Assembly: GCF_008801925.2 (NCBI RefSeq)
Contig: NZ_CP062803.1
Location: 620,001-684,000, forward strand
DNA from: Cupriavidus basilensis
GTDB taxonomy: Bacteria > Pseudomonadota > Gammaproteobacteria > Burkholderiales > Burkholderiaceae
DNA: 64,000 bases
Direction of reading: 5' to 3'
In this document: positions 26,130 through 36,197 of the stretch, piece after piece
How the letters are laid out: each line of letters begins with the position of its first letter
How positions within the stretch are numbered: position 1 is the first letter of the stretch
Translations under genes and position numbers: made by a program
The notes under the pieces: generated by a model
Databases searched by the model: none
What the model was told of the DNA's origin: nothing
Seen by the model: the letters and a program-made list of their open reading frames with translations, nothing else

Positions 26130-26870
26130 TCAGGGCAAGGGTGCGCAAGCGGTGCCGGCTCGCGCTAGCACCAGGGCATCGAGGGCCGCCAGCTGGGCCG
26201 GCGTGCCGACGTTCTCCCAGGCGCCGTCGAAGCGCTCGCCGCTGGCCAGCCCGGCTGCCACGGCGGCGCGGTAGTAGGGCGTCATGGCAACTTTCTGGCC
26301 GGGCGCGATGGCGGTAAACAGCCGGGTGTCGTACAGGCCGATATTGCCGAAGGTCAGGCTCGGCGCCGTCGCCGTGGGGCTGGGTAACAACAGGCCGTCG
26401 GCGCCGAGCGCAAAATCGCCGTCCGGATGGAACGGCGGATTGGGCACCATCACCAGGTGCATGCGTGGCTCGGGTGCGCCGGCCATGGCGCGCGCGCGCG
26501 GCAGCAGGGCGCGGAAGTCGTAATCGGTGAAGATGTCGCCGGATACCGCCAGGAAGATCTCGCCGCGCTCGGGTGCGGCCGACAGCAGCGGCAGCGCCTT
26601 GGCGATGCCGCCGGCGGTTTCCAGTGCGCTGGGCTCGGCCGAGTACGCCAGGCGCACGCCGAAGCGGTTGCCATCACCGAGCGCCTGCTCAATCTGCTCG
26701 CCAAGCCAGGCGTGGTTGATCACGATGTCCTTGAAGCCGGCGCGCGCCAGCGCCTCGATCTTCCAGACGATCAGCGGCTTGCCGCCCACCGGCAGCAGCG
26801 GCTTCGGATGGGCATCGGTCAGCGGGCGCATGCGCTCGCCGCGCCCGGCTGCAAAAATCATGGCTTTCAA
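26130..26870 (-). CDS. murU: N-acetylmuramate alpha-1-phosphate uridylyltransferase
   Basis: 246 residues from a TTG at 26870 (MKAMIFAAGRGERMRPLTD); an ATG three codons later is the alternative. It is a sugar-1-phosphate nucleotidyltransferase: the pyrophosphorylase motif AAGRGERMRPLTDAHPKPLLPV is followed by LIVWKIEALARAGF and a metal-binding GDIFTDYDF. With amgK, only 1.1 kb upstream on the same strand, it fits the MurNAc-1-P to UDP-MurNAc step that bypasses de novo synthesis and confers fosfomycin tolerance in pseudomonads. Confidence 0.88.
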   Translation of the reverse strand: MKAMIFAAGRGERMRPLTDAHPKPLLPVGGKPLIVWKIEALARAGFKDIVINHAWLGEQIEQALGDGNRFGVRLAYSAEPSALETAGGIAKALPLLSAAPERGEIFLAVSGDIFTDYDFRALLPRARAMAGAPEPRMHLVMVPNPPFHPDGDFALGADGLLLPSPTATAPSLTFGNIGLYDTRLFTAIAPGQKVAMTPYYRAAVAAGLASGERFDGAWENVGTPAQLAALDALVLARAGTACAPLP

Positions 26871-26887
26871 TGCAGGGTCTCCGGCGC

Positions 26888-27226
26888 TTATTTCAGCGCG
26901 TGGTTCAGCAGGTATGTCAGCGCGATCAGGGTGCCCATGCCGCCAGCGATGGTCCAGCCAATGCTGCGCGTCCTGGCGGCGATGACAATGGCCACCAGCC
27001 CGGCTACCAGGCGCGCATTGCCGGGACCGATGTCGACGTGCCCATCGCGCATCAGCAGGTCGGGCGCGATCAACGCCGACAGCATGGCCGCCGGCACGAA
27101 CTGCAGCGCGGTGCGGAACCACGACGGCAGCCGCACCCGGCCTTCCACGGCAATGAAGGACAGGCGGATCAGGAAGGTGGCGAGGCCGGCGCCGATAAAC
27201 ACCAGCAGCAGGGTCAGCTGGCTCAT
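26888..27226 (-). CDS. azlD: AzlD family branched-chain amino acid export subunit
   Basis: 112 residues with about four membrane segments. Start MSQLTLLLVFIGAGLATFLIR and VPAAMLSALIAPDLL are typical of AzlD, the small partner of AzlC. Its ATG overlaps the azlC stop by 4 bases. The pair likely exports branched-chain amino acids or their analogues. Confidence 0.88.
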   Translation of the reverse strand: MSQLTLLLVFIGAGLATFLIRLSFIAVEGRVRLPSWFRTALQFVPAAMLSALIAPDLLMRDGHVDIGPGNARLVAGLVAIVIAARTRSIGWTIAGGMGTLIALTYLLNHALK

Positions 27227-27975
27227 GCGGCGGGCTCCGTCGCGGCCGGCTTGCGCTGCCTGCGGTCCTTGCCAAGCAGCAGCATGCCCGCGGCGATTCC
27301 GCCCAGCGCCGCGACCATCAGGCCAAGCTTGTGCGGCATGCCGTAGCAGGCCACCGCCAGCGCCGTGGCCGCCAGCGCCGCCGCGGCGTGCGAGCGGTGC
27401 TTGATGCCGGGCACGATGATGGCGATGAAGGTGAGCGGCAGGAAGAAATCGAGCGGCCAGTCGCGCGGAATCTGGGCGCCAACCAGCACACCCGCCAGCG
27501 TCGCGACCTGCCAGCTGGCCCACAGCGCGAAGCCGGCGCCAAAGAAGAACCAGTGGCGGTAGCGCTTGTGTTCGTCGTCGTCGCTGAGGCGCCGCGTCAT
27601 GGCGGCGAAGGCCTCGTCGGTCAGCAGGTAGGAGATGAGTGCCTTCCAGCGGCCCGGCAGGTGTGCCAGCGCCGGGGCCATGGTGGCCGAGTACAGCGCA
27701 TGGCGCAGGTTGACCATGGCGACCGTCACGGCGATCAGCACCGCCGGCGTGCCCGCCGCCCACAGTTGCGTCAGGATCATCTGCGAGGCGCCGCCGAACA
27801 CGATCGCGCTCATGGCGCAGGCCAGCCAGGCGGGCATGCCGGCGTTGACCGCCAGCACGCCATAGATCAGGCCGAACGGTGCCACGCCGAGCAGCATCGG
27901 CGCCAGCGCCCGCACGCCTGCCCACCACTCGCCGCCGCGGGTGAGCGTGACCGTGGGATCGCCGCCGGATGTCAT
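27223..27975 (-). CDS. azlC: AzlC family branched-chain amino acid permease
   Basis: 250 residues from MTSGGDPTVTL at 27975; the longer open frame overlaps amgK and is rejected. Several membrane segments; the AzlC signature includes APFGLIYGVLAVNAGMP, SAIVFGGASQMILTQLW and VNLRHALYSATMAP. Coupled to azlD. This transport pair sits between amgK and murU and interrupts a cell-wall recycling pair. Confidence 0.9.
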   Translation of the reverse strand: MTSGGDPTVTLTRGGEWWAGVRALAPMLLGVAPFGLIYGVLAVNAGMPAWLACAMSAIVFGGASQMILTQLWAAGTPAVLIAVTVAMVNLRHALYSATMAPALAHLPGRWKALISYLLTDEAFAAMTRRLSDDDEHKRYRHWFFFGAGFALWASWQVATLAGVLVGAQIPRDWPLDFFLPLTFIAIIVPGIKHRSHAAAALAATALAVACYGMPHKLGLMVAALGGIAAGMLLLGKDRRQRKPAATEPAA

Positions 27976-28006
27976 GGCTGTGCGCCCGGCATGGCTTGCG
28001 CCGGCA

Positions 28007-29041
28007 TCAGAACGTGTAGCCGACCGGGCGCTCGACGCCGTCGAGGGCGTCGAACAGCCGTACCAGCCTGCGCAGCTCGATGTAGCGGCCCGCCACCTGG
28101 CGTGCGTACTTGAGCACCAGCGGCAGGTTGGCCAGGTAGCCTTCCTTGCCGTCGCGATGGTACAGGCGGGCAAAGATGCCAAGCACCTTGAGGTGGCGCT
28201 GCAGGCCCATCCACTCGAAATCCCGGTAGAAGTCGCCAAAGTCCGGCGCCACCGGCAGCCCGGCCTTGCGCGCGCGCTCCCAGTAGCGAATCAGCCAGTC
28301 GAGCTGCTCCTGCTCGTCCCATTCAATATAGGCATCGCGCCACAGCGACACCGCATCATAGGTAATGGGACCGATAACCGCGTCCTGGAAATCCAGGATG
28401 CCGGGATTGGCCTCGCCCTCAAGCACCATCAGGTTGCGCGAGTGATAGTCGCGATGGACATACACCTGTGGCTGGGCCAGGTTGTTGGCCAGCAGCGTCT
28501 GCATCACTTCGGCCAGCCCGGATTCCTGTTCGGGCGTCAGTTTCACGCCCAGGTGCCGGGCCACGTACCACTGCGGGAACAGGTCGACTTCGCGCTGCAG
28601 CAGCGCGCGGTCGTAGGCGGGCAGGGTGCCGGGGCGGGTCGCGAGCTGGATCTTCACAAGCGCGGCGGCGGCATCGCCATAGAGGCCGCGCGCGCTGGCC
28701 GCGTCCAGCCGGGACAGATACGTGGTGTTGCCCAGGTCGCTGAGCAGCAGGAAGCCTTGCTCGAGGTTCTGCGCCAGTACCTTTGGAACGGTCACGCCGG
28801 CGGCGCCGAACAGTTCCGCGACATGGATGAAGGGGCGGCAGTCCTCCTGCGCGGGAGGCGCATCCATCACGATCACGCTCGGATGGTCGGGGTGGCTGGT
28901 GCTGGCCCGGAAGTACCGCCGGAAGCTGGCGTCGGCCGAAGCGGGGGTACAGGAGTCAGGGTTAACGGACCAGGCCGGACCGAGTCCGGACACCCAGACT
29001 TTGAGCTGGTCGAGACGCGGGTCGAGAGGATGTGCTGCCAT
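28007..29041 (-). CDS. amgK: N-acetylmuramate/N-acetylglucosamine kinase AmgK
   Basis: 344 residues. An aminoglycoside-phosphotransferase-fold kinase that makes MurNAc-1-phosphate. The catalytic loop VYVHRDYHSRNLMV and the metal-binding LDFQDAVIGPITYDAVSL are intact; FRRYFRA and LLLSDLGNTTYL are further AmgK-like segments. Divergent to lptD, which is the conserved place for amgK in many gammaproteobacteria and betaproteobacteria. Because it feeds MurU, the azlCD genes in between are likely co-transcribed. Confidence 0.9.
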   Translation of the reverse strand: MAAHPLDPRLDQLKVWVSGLGPAWSVNPDSCTPASADASFRRYFRASTSHPDHPSVIVMDAPPAQEDCRPFIHVAELFGAAGVTVPKVLAQNLEQGFLLLSDLGNTTYLSRLDAASARGLYGDAAAALVKIQLATRPGTLPAYDRALLQREVDLFPQWYVARHLGVKLTPEQESGLAEVMQTLLANNLAQPQVYVHRDYHSRNLMVLEGEANPGILDFQDAVIGPITYDAVSLWRDAYIEWDEQEQLDWLIRYWERARKAGLPVAPDFGDFYRDFEWMGLQRHLKVLGIFARLYHRDGKEGYLANLPLVLKYARQVAGRYIELRRLVRLFDALDGVERPVGYTF

Positions 29042-29068
29042 GCCGGAAAGGGAGAATAGGATGCCCCG

Positions 29069-29074
29069 TATAAT
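29069..29074 (+). promoter_or_regulatory. TATAAT -10 element in the amgK-lptD intergenic region
   Basis: A perfect TATAAT lies in the 156-bp gap between the divergent genes. On the opposite strand the overlapping TATTAT could serve amgK. I found no convincing -35 for either direction, so which gene it drives is uncertain. Confidence 0.4.
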
Positions 29075-29197
29075 ACCCGACCAGACCCGGGCCCCGGGGC
29101 GGCTCCCAGGCGGGCCTCCTACAGCCCGACAGCCTGCTTCGGCGGTGGCTGGCGGTTGCTGGGCCGCCGCCGCCGCTCTGACTCATGACCCGCTCGC

Positions 29198-31603
29198 ATG
29201 ACCGAACAACGACGATCACCGAACCAGAAGGCTAGCAAGACACCGGCACGACTTCCCGGCAGCGCTTTGCGCCCGCTCGTGTTGGCCATGGCCGGCTGGT
29301 CGGTGGGTGCGCACGCGCAGGCCGTAAGCTCCGCCATTCCCGACCTGCCGGTGGCCGAGCCGACGGTCGAGGCGGCACCCGAGGCCCCGCCGGTAGCCGG
29401 CGAACTGGTGCCGCGCCTGGCCGAGCCGGGCACGGCCAAGACCAAGACGGCCGAGCCGGACGACAACCCGCCCACCTTTGTCTCGGGCGATCGCATGACC
29501 GGCTATAACCAGCGTGGCGTGGAGCTCGAGGGCAACGCCGAGCTGCGCCGCAATGGCGGCGTGGTCAAGGGCGACAAGCTTACCTACGACCAGGACAGCG
29601 ACGAGGCCTTTGTCCACGGCAATGCCCGCGTCGCCCGCGATGGATCGCTCTCGGTCGGGCCGGAAGCCCGGCTGCGGGTCGAGGCCAACGAAGGCTACAT
29701 GCTGTCCCCGGACTACTATTTCCAGCAGACCGGCGGCTCGGGCAAGGCCGAGCGCATCGATTTCATCGACAAGAACCTCAGCACGATCAAGCGCGCCACC
29801 TACACGACCTGTTCGCCGGACAACGCGGACTGGTATTTCAGCGCGCGCGAGCTCGATATCGACAGCGACCGCCAGGTGGGCACCGCCTATGGCGGCGTGC
29901 TGCGCTTTTTCGACGTGCCGATCATGGCGGCACCGGTGTTCAGCTTCCCCCTGAACAGCGAGCGCCGCAGTGGGGTGCTACCGCCGCTGTTCGGCTACAG
30001 TTCGCGCTCGGGCATGGACCTCACGGTCCCGTATTACTTCAATATCGCGCCCAACCGGGACCTGACGATCTTCCCGCGGGTGCTGAGTTCGCGCGGGGTG
30101 CAGCTTGGCACCGACTACCGCTATATCGGCAGCGGCTATTCCGGGCGTATCCGCGGCGAATTCCTGCCGGACGACCAGAAGACCAAGACCAACCGCTGGG
30201 CGTATTCGATCCAGCATGCCCAGAACATAGCGCCGGGACTGAATGCGTACGTTAACCTGAACAAGGTGTCGGACGCCCAGTATCCCGACGACCTGACCCG
30301 CTCGGTGACACAGGCGACGCTGCGCCAGTACACGCAGGAAGGCGGCGTCACCTACAACTGGCAGGATTTTGCCCTGCTGGCGCGGGTGCAGAAATTCCAG
30401 ACGCTCGCGCCTAGCCAGCCTTCGTATGAGCGTGTGCCTCAGCTCAATGGCAAGTACACGCGCTATGACCTGGGTGGCTTCGATATCCAGGTGGAAGCCG
30501 ACTACACGCGCTTCCGCATTCCTCTGGGCACGACAGGTACGCAACTGCCGCAGGGTGAACGTGTCTTCATCCAGCCGTCGATCAGCTATCCGATCATCCG
30601 GCCAGGCTGGTTCGTCACGCCCAAGGCGACGTTCAATGCCACGCAGTATCAGATGGAGTCCTCCACCAACACCGCGGGCACGCCCAATACGCTGAACCGG
30701 GCCTTGCCGACCGTGAGCGTGGATTCGGGCATGACGTTCGAGCGCGAGGCGCCGACCGTAAGCCGGCTGTTCGGCGTCAATTACGTGCAGACGCTGGAGC
30801 CGCGCCTTTTTTATGTCTACACGCCGTTCCGCGACCAGAGCCAGTTCCCGATCTTTGACACGGTGCAGTCGGACTTTGGCTATGGCCAGATTTTCAGCGA
30901 GAATCCGTTCACGGGCTATGATCGCATTGCCGACAACAACAAGCTGACTGGCGGCGTGACCACGCGCCTGATCGAGGCTAGCAGCGGCATCGAACGTTTC
31001 CGCGGCACAATTGCGCAGCGCTTTGACTTCACAGGCCAGCGGGTGCAGCTCAATGGCACCGATCCAGCCAAGGCAGGCTATTCTGATTTGCTGGCAGCGA
31101 CCACGATCCAGATGTTCAAGGGCTACTACCTTGATGCTGGCGTGCAGTACAACCCGGACAGCGATCGGGTGATCTACTCGAATATCGCTTTCTCGTGGCG
31201 GCCCGAGGCGCGCAAGACGCTGAATATCGGCTATCGCTACCGGCGCCCCACCTCAGTGACGGACAATACCGCCATCGACCAGTTCGAGGTGTCGAGCCAG
31301 TGGCCGCTGACACAGCGCACCTACGGCATCGGCCGGGTCGCATTCGACCTGAGCGCAAGCCAGCTGGTCGACGCGCTGGCCGGCTTCGAATACGCAGCGG
31401 ATTGCTGGGTCGGCCGTGTGGTCTACCAGCGCTTCCGCAATACCACGCAGGGCTACACCGGACGCATCTTCTTCCAGGTGGAGTTCCGCGGGTTGTCCAA
31501 GATCGGTTCCAATCCGCTGGATGTGCTGCGGCTGAACGTGCCGGGTTATGAGCCCGTCCTCGCCAAGCCTGTTATCCCATCCCAGCTCGACCACTATGAA
31601 TGA
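29198..31603 (+). CDS. lptD: LPS-assembly protein LptD
   Basis: 801 residues, normal for the family. LptD is the outer-membrane barrel that inserts lipopolysaccharide with LptE. A signal peptide (about 1-41, ending GAHAQA) precedes the periplasmic OstA-like domain (YNQRGVELEGNAELRRNGGV near 105) and then the long beta-barrel from about 240. Two cysteines only are seen, C205 (TTCSPDN) and C736 (AADCWVG), so a single long-range disulfide is expected instead of the two in Escherichia coli. surA follows after 6 bases; SurA is a chaperone for LptD. Confidence 0.97.
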   Translation: MTEQRRSPNQKASKTPARLPGSALRPLVLAMAGWSVGAHAQAVSSAIPDLPVAEPTVEAAPEAPPVAGELVPRLAEPGTAKTKTAEPDDNPPTFVSGDRMTGYNQRGVELEGNAELRRNGGVVKGDKLTYDQDSDEAFVHGNARVARDGSLSVGPEARLRVEANEGYMLSPDYYFQQTGGSGKAERIDFIDKNLSTIKRATYTTCSPDNADWYFSARELDIDSDRQVGTAYGGVLRFFDVPIMAAPVFSFPLNSERRSGVLPPLFGYSSRSGMDLTVPYYFNIAPNRDLTIFPRVLSSRGVQLGTDYRYIGSGYSGRIRGEFLPDDQKTKTNRWAYSIQHAQNIAPGLNAYVNLNKVSDAQYPDDLTRSVTQATLRQYTQEGGVTYNWQDFALLARVQKFQTLAPSQPSYERVPQLNGKYTRYDLGGFDIQVEADYTRFRIPLGTTGTQLPQGERVFIQPSISYPIIRPGWFVTPKATFNATQYQMESSTNTAGTPNTLNRALPTVSVDSGMTFEREAPTVSRLFGVNYVQTLEPRLFYVYTPFRDQSQFPIFDTVQSDFGYGQIFSENPFTGYDRIADNNKLTGGVTTRLIEASSGIERFRGTIAQRFDFTGQRVQLNGTDPAKAGYSDLLAATTIQMFKGYYLDAGVQYNPDSDRVIYSNIAFSWRPEARKTLNIGYRYRRPTSVTDNTAIDQFEVSSQWPLTQRTYGIGRVAFDLSASQLVDALAGFEYAADCWVGRVVYQRFRNTTQGYTGRIFFQVEFRGLSKIGSNPLDVLRLNVPGYEPVLAKPVIPSQLDHYE

Positions 31604-31609
31604 CGGACC

Positions 31610-33103
31610 ATGATGAAACGTCAAGAATTCAACGCGCGCCCCTCGATGTCTTCCCGCCTGACCGGCTGGCAAAGCCTGCTGTTGACCGCACTGCTGGCCG
31701 CCTTCGCGCTGCCGGCTTCGGCACAGCTGAAGGCGCCCGGGCAGAAGGCTACCGGCATCTTCCTGCCCCAGGCCGGTGACAGCGCTGCCGCTTCGCCCAG
31801 CCAGCCGCGCCTGGGCGTGACGCAGCCGGGTACCAGCGCGCAGCGCTCGCAACTGGTGGACGAGGTGGTGGCGATCGTCAACAACAGCGTGATCACGCGG
31901 CGCGAATTGCTGGACCGCGCCGACGAGATCGAATCGCAGTTGCGCCAGGCCAACCGGCCGGTGCCGGCGCGCGCCGACCTGCTGGGCGAAGTGCTCGAGC
32001 GGCTGGTGATGGAGCGGGTGCAGACGCAGGCGGCGCAGGATGCCGGCATCAAGGTGACCGACCAGGAAGTCGATCGCGCCATTGAGTCGGTCGCGCAGCA
32101 AAACCACATCAATGCGACCGACCTGCGCAGCCAGGTCGAGCGCACCGGCATGACCTGGACCAAGTACCGCGACGAGCTGCGCAAGCAGGTCCAGGTGATT
32201 CGCCTGCGCGAGCGCGAAGTCGACTCCAAGATCCAGGTCTACGACGGCGAGATCGACAACTATCTCGCGGCGAACGGCGTATCGGGCGCGGCCGCCACCG
32301 GCCCCACCGAATACAACGTGGCCCAGATCCTGGTGCGTGTGCCTGAGGATGCCTCCGAAGCGCAGAAGGCCACCTTGCGCGCCAAGGCCGAAGGCTTGCT
32401 CAAGCAGGCCCAGGGCGGTGCGGATTTCGCCCAGCTGGCGCAGGGCTCCGACGGCCCTGAGGCCGCTCAGGGCGGCTCGCTCGGCTTCCGTGAAATCGGC
32501 CGGCTGCCGGCGCTGTTTGCCAATGCCGTGCTTGACCTGCAGCCTGGCGGCGTGGCGCCCCAGGTCATCGAGAGCGCCAACGGGTTCCATGTGCTCAAGC
32601 TGGTGGCCAAGCGTACCGCGCCGCCGGCAGCGTCGAACCCGGCGGCCAGCGATCGCATCACGCAGACCCAGGTGCGCCATATCCTGATCCGCACCGGCCC
32701 CAACATGCCAGAGGCCGAGGCACGCCGCCAGCTGGCCACGCTGCGCGACCGGATCACCCACGGCGGCGACTTCGCCGACGCGGCCAAGCGCTTCTCCCAG
32801 GATGGGTCGGCGCAGAACGGCGGCGATCTCGGCTGGGTATCGCCGGGCGAGCTGGTGCCGGAGTTCGAGCAGGCCATGAGCCGCCTGCGCCCGGGCGAAG
32901 TGTCCGAGCCCGTCGTCACGCAGTTTGGCGTGCATCTGATCCAGGTGCTCAACCGCCGCGAGACCGAGATCACGCCGGAGAAGCAGCGCGACTTTGCCCG
33001 CGCGGAGATTCGCGAGCAGAAGGTGCGTGCGGCGTATGAAGACTGGCAGCGCCAGTTGCGCCAGGCCGCCTACGTGGAATACCGCGTCAACCGCCAGCGC
33101 TAA
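31610..33103 (+). CDS. surA: Periplasmic chaperone/peptidyl-prolyl isomerase SurA
   Basis: 497 residues. Signal peptide ends near FALPASAQ. The N-terminal chaperone domain starts at [20 protein letters not shown]. Two parvulin domains follow: [16 protein letters not shown] to GFHVLKLV, and [17 protein letters not shown] to FGVHLIQV. SurA escorts outer-membrane proteins including LptD. Extra Ala/Pro-rich sequence (about 45-80) precedes the chaperone core. pdxA starts 18 bases later. Confidence 0.97.
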   Translation: MMKRQEFNARPSMSSRLTGWQSLLLTALLAAFALPASAQLKAPGQKATGIFLPQAGDSAAASPSQPRLGVTQPGTSAQRSQLVDEVVAIVNNSVITRRELLDRADEIESQLRQANRPVPARADLLGEVLERLVMERVQTQAAQDAGIKVTDQEVDRAIESVAQQNHINATDLRSQVERTGMTWTKYRDELRKQVQVIRLREREVDSKIQVYDGEIDNYLAANGVSGAAATGPTEYNVAQILVRVPEDASEAQKATLRAKAEGLLKQAQGGADFAQLAQGSDGPEAAQGGSLGFREIGRLPALFANAVLDLQPGGVAPQVIESANGFHVLKLVAKRTAPPAASNPAASDRITQTQVRHILIRTGPNMPEAEARRQLATLRDRITHGGDFADAAKRFSQDGSAQNGGDLGWVSPGELVPEFEQAMSRLRPGEVSEPVVTQFGVHLIQVLNRRETEITPEKQRDFARAEIREQKVRAAYEDWQRQLRQAAYVEYRVNRQR

Positions 33104-33121
33104 CCGGAACGCATCGCCACC

Positions 33122-34171
33122 ATGTCCGAGCCGCTCGCGCTAGCCATCACCACCGGGGAACCCGCCGGCATTGGCCCCGACATTACCGTCGGCGCTTTGC
33201 TGCAACTTGCCGGCGAGCATCCGCAGGTGCGTTTTCACGTGCTTGGCGACGCGGGCCTGCTGGCGGCGCGCGCCGCCGCGCTGGGTGTCGCGCAAGCCTG
33301 GGCGCACCGGCTTGCGGATGGCAGCGTGGTGTGCGACGACATCCCTCTGGCCGTGCCTTGCGATGCTGGCCGGCTCGATGCGCGCAACGGCGGCTATGTG
33401 CTCGCCTTGCTCGATGCCGCCATCGATGGCTGCATGGGCGGGCCCAGCGGCACGCGGCGTTTTGCCGGCATGGTGACCGCGCCCGTGCAGAAGAGCACCA
33501 TCAACGATGCCGGCGTGCCCTTCACCGGGCACACCGAATACCTGGCCGAGCGCGCCGACGTGCCGCGCGTGGTGATGATGCTGGCCGGCCCGCAGCCCGC
33601 GCATGGCAACGCCATGCTGCGCGTGGCGCTGGCCACCACCCACCTGCCATTGCGCGCGGTGCCCGATGCGCTGACCGTGTCCATGCTGGAAGAAACGCTG
33701 GCCATCGTCGACCACGACCTGCGCCGGCATTTCGGCATCGCCCGGCCGCGTATCCTGGTGACCGGCCTGAACCCGCATGCCGGCGAAAGCGGGCATATGG
33801 GCCACGAGGAGATCGATGTGATCATTCCCGCGCTGGCCCATGCCGTGGACGCGGGCATCGATGCCCGCGGCCCGTACCCGGCCGACACGCTGTTCCAGCC
33901 CCGCCATCTCGATGGGGCCGACTGCGTGCTGGCGATGTACCACGACCAGGGCCTGGCCCCGCTCAAGTACGGCACATTTGGCCACGGCGTGAACATCACG
34001 CTGGGGCTGCCTTTTATCCGCACCTCGGTCGACCATGGCACTGCGCTCGACCTGGCCGCAAGTGGCCAGGCCGAGCACGGCAGCATGATCGAGGCGATCC
34101 GCAACGCCATCGCCATGGCCGGCCACGCCAACGGCCGGCCGCGCGCCGCGCCGCTGGTGGCAACACGCTGA
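33122..34171 (+). CDS. pdxA: 4-hydroxythreonine-4-phosphate dehydrogenase
   Basis: 349 residues. PdxA oxidises 4-phosphohydroxy-L-threonine in pyridoxal phosphate synthesis. Motifs: [15 protein letters not shown], the metal histidine in [31 protein letters not shown] and [18 protein letters not shown]. In the conserved lptD-surA-pdxA-ksgA order. Confidence 0.97.
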   Translation: MSEPLALAITTGEPAGIGPDITVGALLQLAGEHPQVRFHVLGDAGLLAARAAALGVAQAWAHRLADGSVVCDDIPLAVPCDAGRLDARNGGYVLALLDAAIDGCMGGPSGTRRFAGMVTAPVQKSTINDAGVPFTGHTEYLAERADVPRVVMMLAGPQPAHGNAMLRVALATTHLPLRAVPDALTVSMLEETLAIVDHDLRRHFGIARPRILVTGLNPHAGESGHMGHEEIDVIIPALAHAVDAGIDARGPYPADTLFQPRHLDGADCVLAMYHDQGLAPLKYGTFGHGVNITLGLPFIRTSVDHGTALDLAASGQAEHGSMIEAIRNAIAMAGHANGRPRAAPLVATR

Positions 34172-34191
34172 CGCCCGAGCGAGACCTAACT

Positions 34192-35013
34192 ATGCGTTCC
34201 AACGTACACCAGGGCCATGTGGCCCGCAAACGATTCGGACAGAACTTCCTGGTCGATGACGGCATCATCCACGGCATCGTCAGTGCCATCGACCCGCAGC
34301 AAGGCGACACCCTGGTCGAAATCGGCCCCGGCCTTGGCGCGCTGACCCAGCCGCTGCTGGAACGCTTGCCGCAGATGCAGGTGGTCGAGCTTGACCGCGA
34401 CCTGGTGGAGCGCCTGCGCCGCCGCTACGGCGAGCGGCTGGTGATCCACGCCGGCGACGCGCTGGCCTTCGATTTCGGCAAGCTGTGCGAAGCCGGCAAG
34501 CCGCTGCGCATCGTCGGCAACCTGCCCTACAACATCTCCAGCCCGCTGCTGTTCCACCTGGCCGAGTTTGCCGACCAGGTGCGCGACCAGCACTTCATGC
34601 TGCAAAAGGAAGTGGTCGAGCGCATGGTGGCCGAGCCGGGCAGCAAAGCCTTCGGGCGGCTGTCGATCATGCTGCAGGTGCGCTATCACATGGAGCATGT
34701 GCTCGACGTGCCGCCGACCTCGTTCAACCCGCCGCCCAAGGTCGACTCCGCCGTGGTGCGCATGATCCCCTGGCCGCGCCAGCCCGATGGCCAGTTGCGC
34801 TCGCCGTATCCCGCGTGCAACCTGACGGTGCTGGGCGACGTGGTGGCCGCGGCGTTCTCGCAGCGGCGCAAGGTCCTGCGCAATACACTGTCGATGCTGC
34901 GCGACCAGGTTGATTTTGAGGCGCTTGGCTTCGACCTGGCGCGGCGCGCCGAGGAAGTCCCCGTGGCCGAGTACGTTGGCCTGGCGCGCCAGCTTGAAAC
35001 CCCGGCTACATGA
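34192..35013 (+). CDS. ksgA: 16S rRNA (adenine1518-N6/adenine1519-N6)-dimethyltransferase
   Basis: 273 residues from the ATG at 34192 ([20 protein letters not shown]); a longer frame into pdxA is rejected. SAM-binding [15 protein letters not shown], the catalytic [12 protein letters not shown], and the C-terminal helical domain ([13 protein letters not shown]) are complete. It dimethylates two adenines in the 3' hairpin of 16S rRNA, and loss of it gives kasugamycin resistance. Confidence 0.97.
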   Translation: MRSNVHQGHVARKRFGQNFLVDDGIIHGIVSAIDPQQGDTLVEIGPGLGALTQPLLERLPQMQVVELDRDLVERLRRRYGERLVIHAGDALAFDFGKLCEAGKPLRIVGNLPYNISSPLLFHLAEFADQVRDQHFMLQKEVVERMVAEPGSKAFGRLSIMLQVRYHMEHVLDVPPTSFNPPPKVDSAVVRMIPWPRQPDGQLRSPYPACNLTVLGDVVAAAFSQRRKVLRNTLSMLRDQVDFEALGFDLARRAEEVPVAEYVGLARQLETPAT

Positions 35014-35174
35014 TGCTGATGCGCGCTACCGGCTCTCGTTCCCATTGGTGGCGCTGCTGAACGCAGCGGCACGTCGTCATCCCCTGATCCCGACTCCAGC
35101 CGCCGCAGCCCGGTTGGCAGCATTCTGCCTGCGCTGACCGGCACCGCGGCGCTTCTCTTACCCAAGGAAATGCC

Positions 35175-36197
35175 ATGACTAGCGAAACGCAGGCGCCCCA
35201 GCGCAAGGTCATCCTCACCGGCGACCGCCCCACCGGCCAGCTTCACCTGGGCCACTACGTTGGCTCGCTCAAGAGCCGCGTGGCGCTGCAGGATACCCAC
35301 AAGCAGTATCTGTTGCTGGCCGACACCCAGGCCATGACCGACAATGCGCACGATCCGGACAAGGTGAGGCGCAACGTGCTGGAGGTGGCGCTCGACTACC
35401 TCGCGGTCGGCATCGACCCGGCCAAGACCGCCATCACCGTGCAGTCGCACCTGCCCGCGCTGGCCGAGCTGACCCTGATGTACCTGAACTTCGTCACGGT
35501 CGCCAGGCTTGAGCGCAACCCGACCATCAAGGAAGAGATCCAGGCGCGCGGCTTCGGCCGCGATATCCCGGCGGGCTTCCTGTGCTACCCGGCTTCGCAA
35601 GCTGCCGACATCACCGGCTTCAAGGCCACCGTGGTGCCGGTCGGCGAGGACCAGGCCCCCCTGATCGAGCAGACCAACGAGATCGCGCGCCGAATCAACC
35701 ATCAGGTTGGCCGTGAAGTGCTGCCGGAAGCCGCCGCGCTGATCCCGCGCTTTGGCCGGTTGCCCGGCGTCGACGGCAAGGCCAAGATGAGCAAGTCGCA
35801 AGGCAACGCGATCTCGCTGGCAGCATCGCCCGAGCAGGTCAAGGAAGCGGTCATGCGCATGTACACCGACGCCAACCACCTCAAGGTGTCCGATCCGGGC
35901 CAGGTGGAAGGCAATGTGGTGTTTACCTACCTCGACGCGTTCGATGAGGCGGTCGATGAAGTGGCTGAGTTGAAGGCACACTATCGGCGCGGCGGCTTGG
36001 GCGACATGGTGCTCAAGCGCAGGCTCGATGGCGTGCTGCAAGGGCTGCTGGCGCCGATTCGCGAGCGGCGCGAGGAGCTGGCCAAGGATCCGGCCTCTGT
36101 GTTTGATATTTTGAAGCAGGGGACGGCGCAGGCACGGTTGGTGACGCAGGCTACGTTGGATGAGGTACGCGAGGCGTTGGGGACGTTTAGATTTTGA
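35175..36197 (+). CDS. trpS: Tryptophanyl-tRNA synthetase
   Basis: 340 residues with AAGGAAATGCC before the ATG. HIGH-type [12 protein letters not shown] near residue 20 and the [10 protein letters not shown] loop near 200 mark a class I enzyme; [20 protein letters not shown] is also typical. The motif [14 protein letters not shown] resembles the second TrpRS type found as an extra copy in some genomes, so another trpS may exist elsewhere. The last about 25 codons use TTG and AGA far more than the rest, right beside repeat copy B. Confidence 0.93.
   Translation: MTSETQAPQRKVILTGDRPTGQLHLGHYVGSLKSRVALQDTHKQYLLLADTQAMTDNAHDPDKVRRNVLEVALDYLAVGIDPAKTAITVQSHLPALAELTLMYLNFVTVARLERNPTIKEEIQARGFGRDIPAGFLCYPASQAADITGFKATVVPVGEDQAPLIEQTNEIARRINHQVGREVLPEAAALIPRFGRLPGVDGKAKMSKSQGNAISLAASPEQVKEAVMRMYTDANHLKVSDPGQVEGNVVFTYLDAFDEAVDEVAELKAHYRRGGLGDMVLKRRLDGVLQGLLAPIRERREELAKDPASVFDILKQGTAQARLVTQATLDEVREALGTFRF

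Noticed and set aside
35014-35174. Possible small gene between ksgA and trpS
   Set aside because: An open frame exists but has no ribosome-binding site of its own and overlaps ksgA; composition gives no support.
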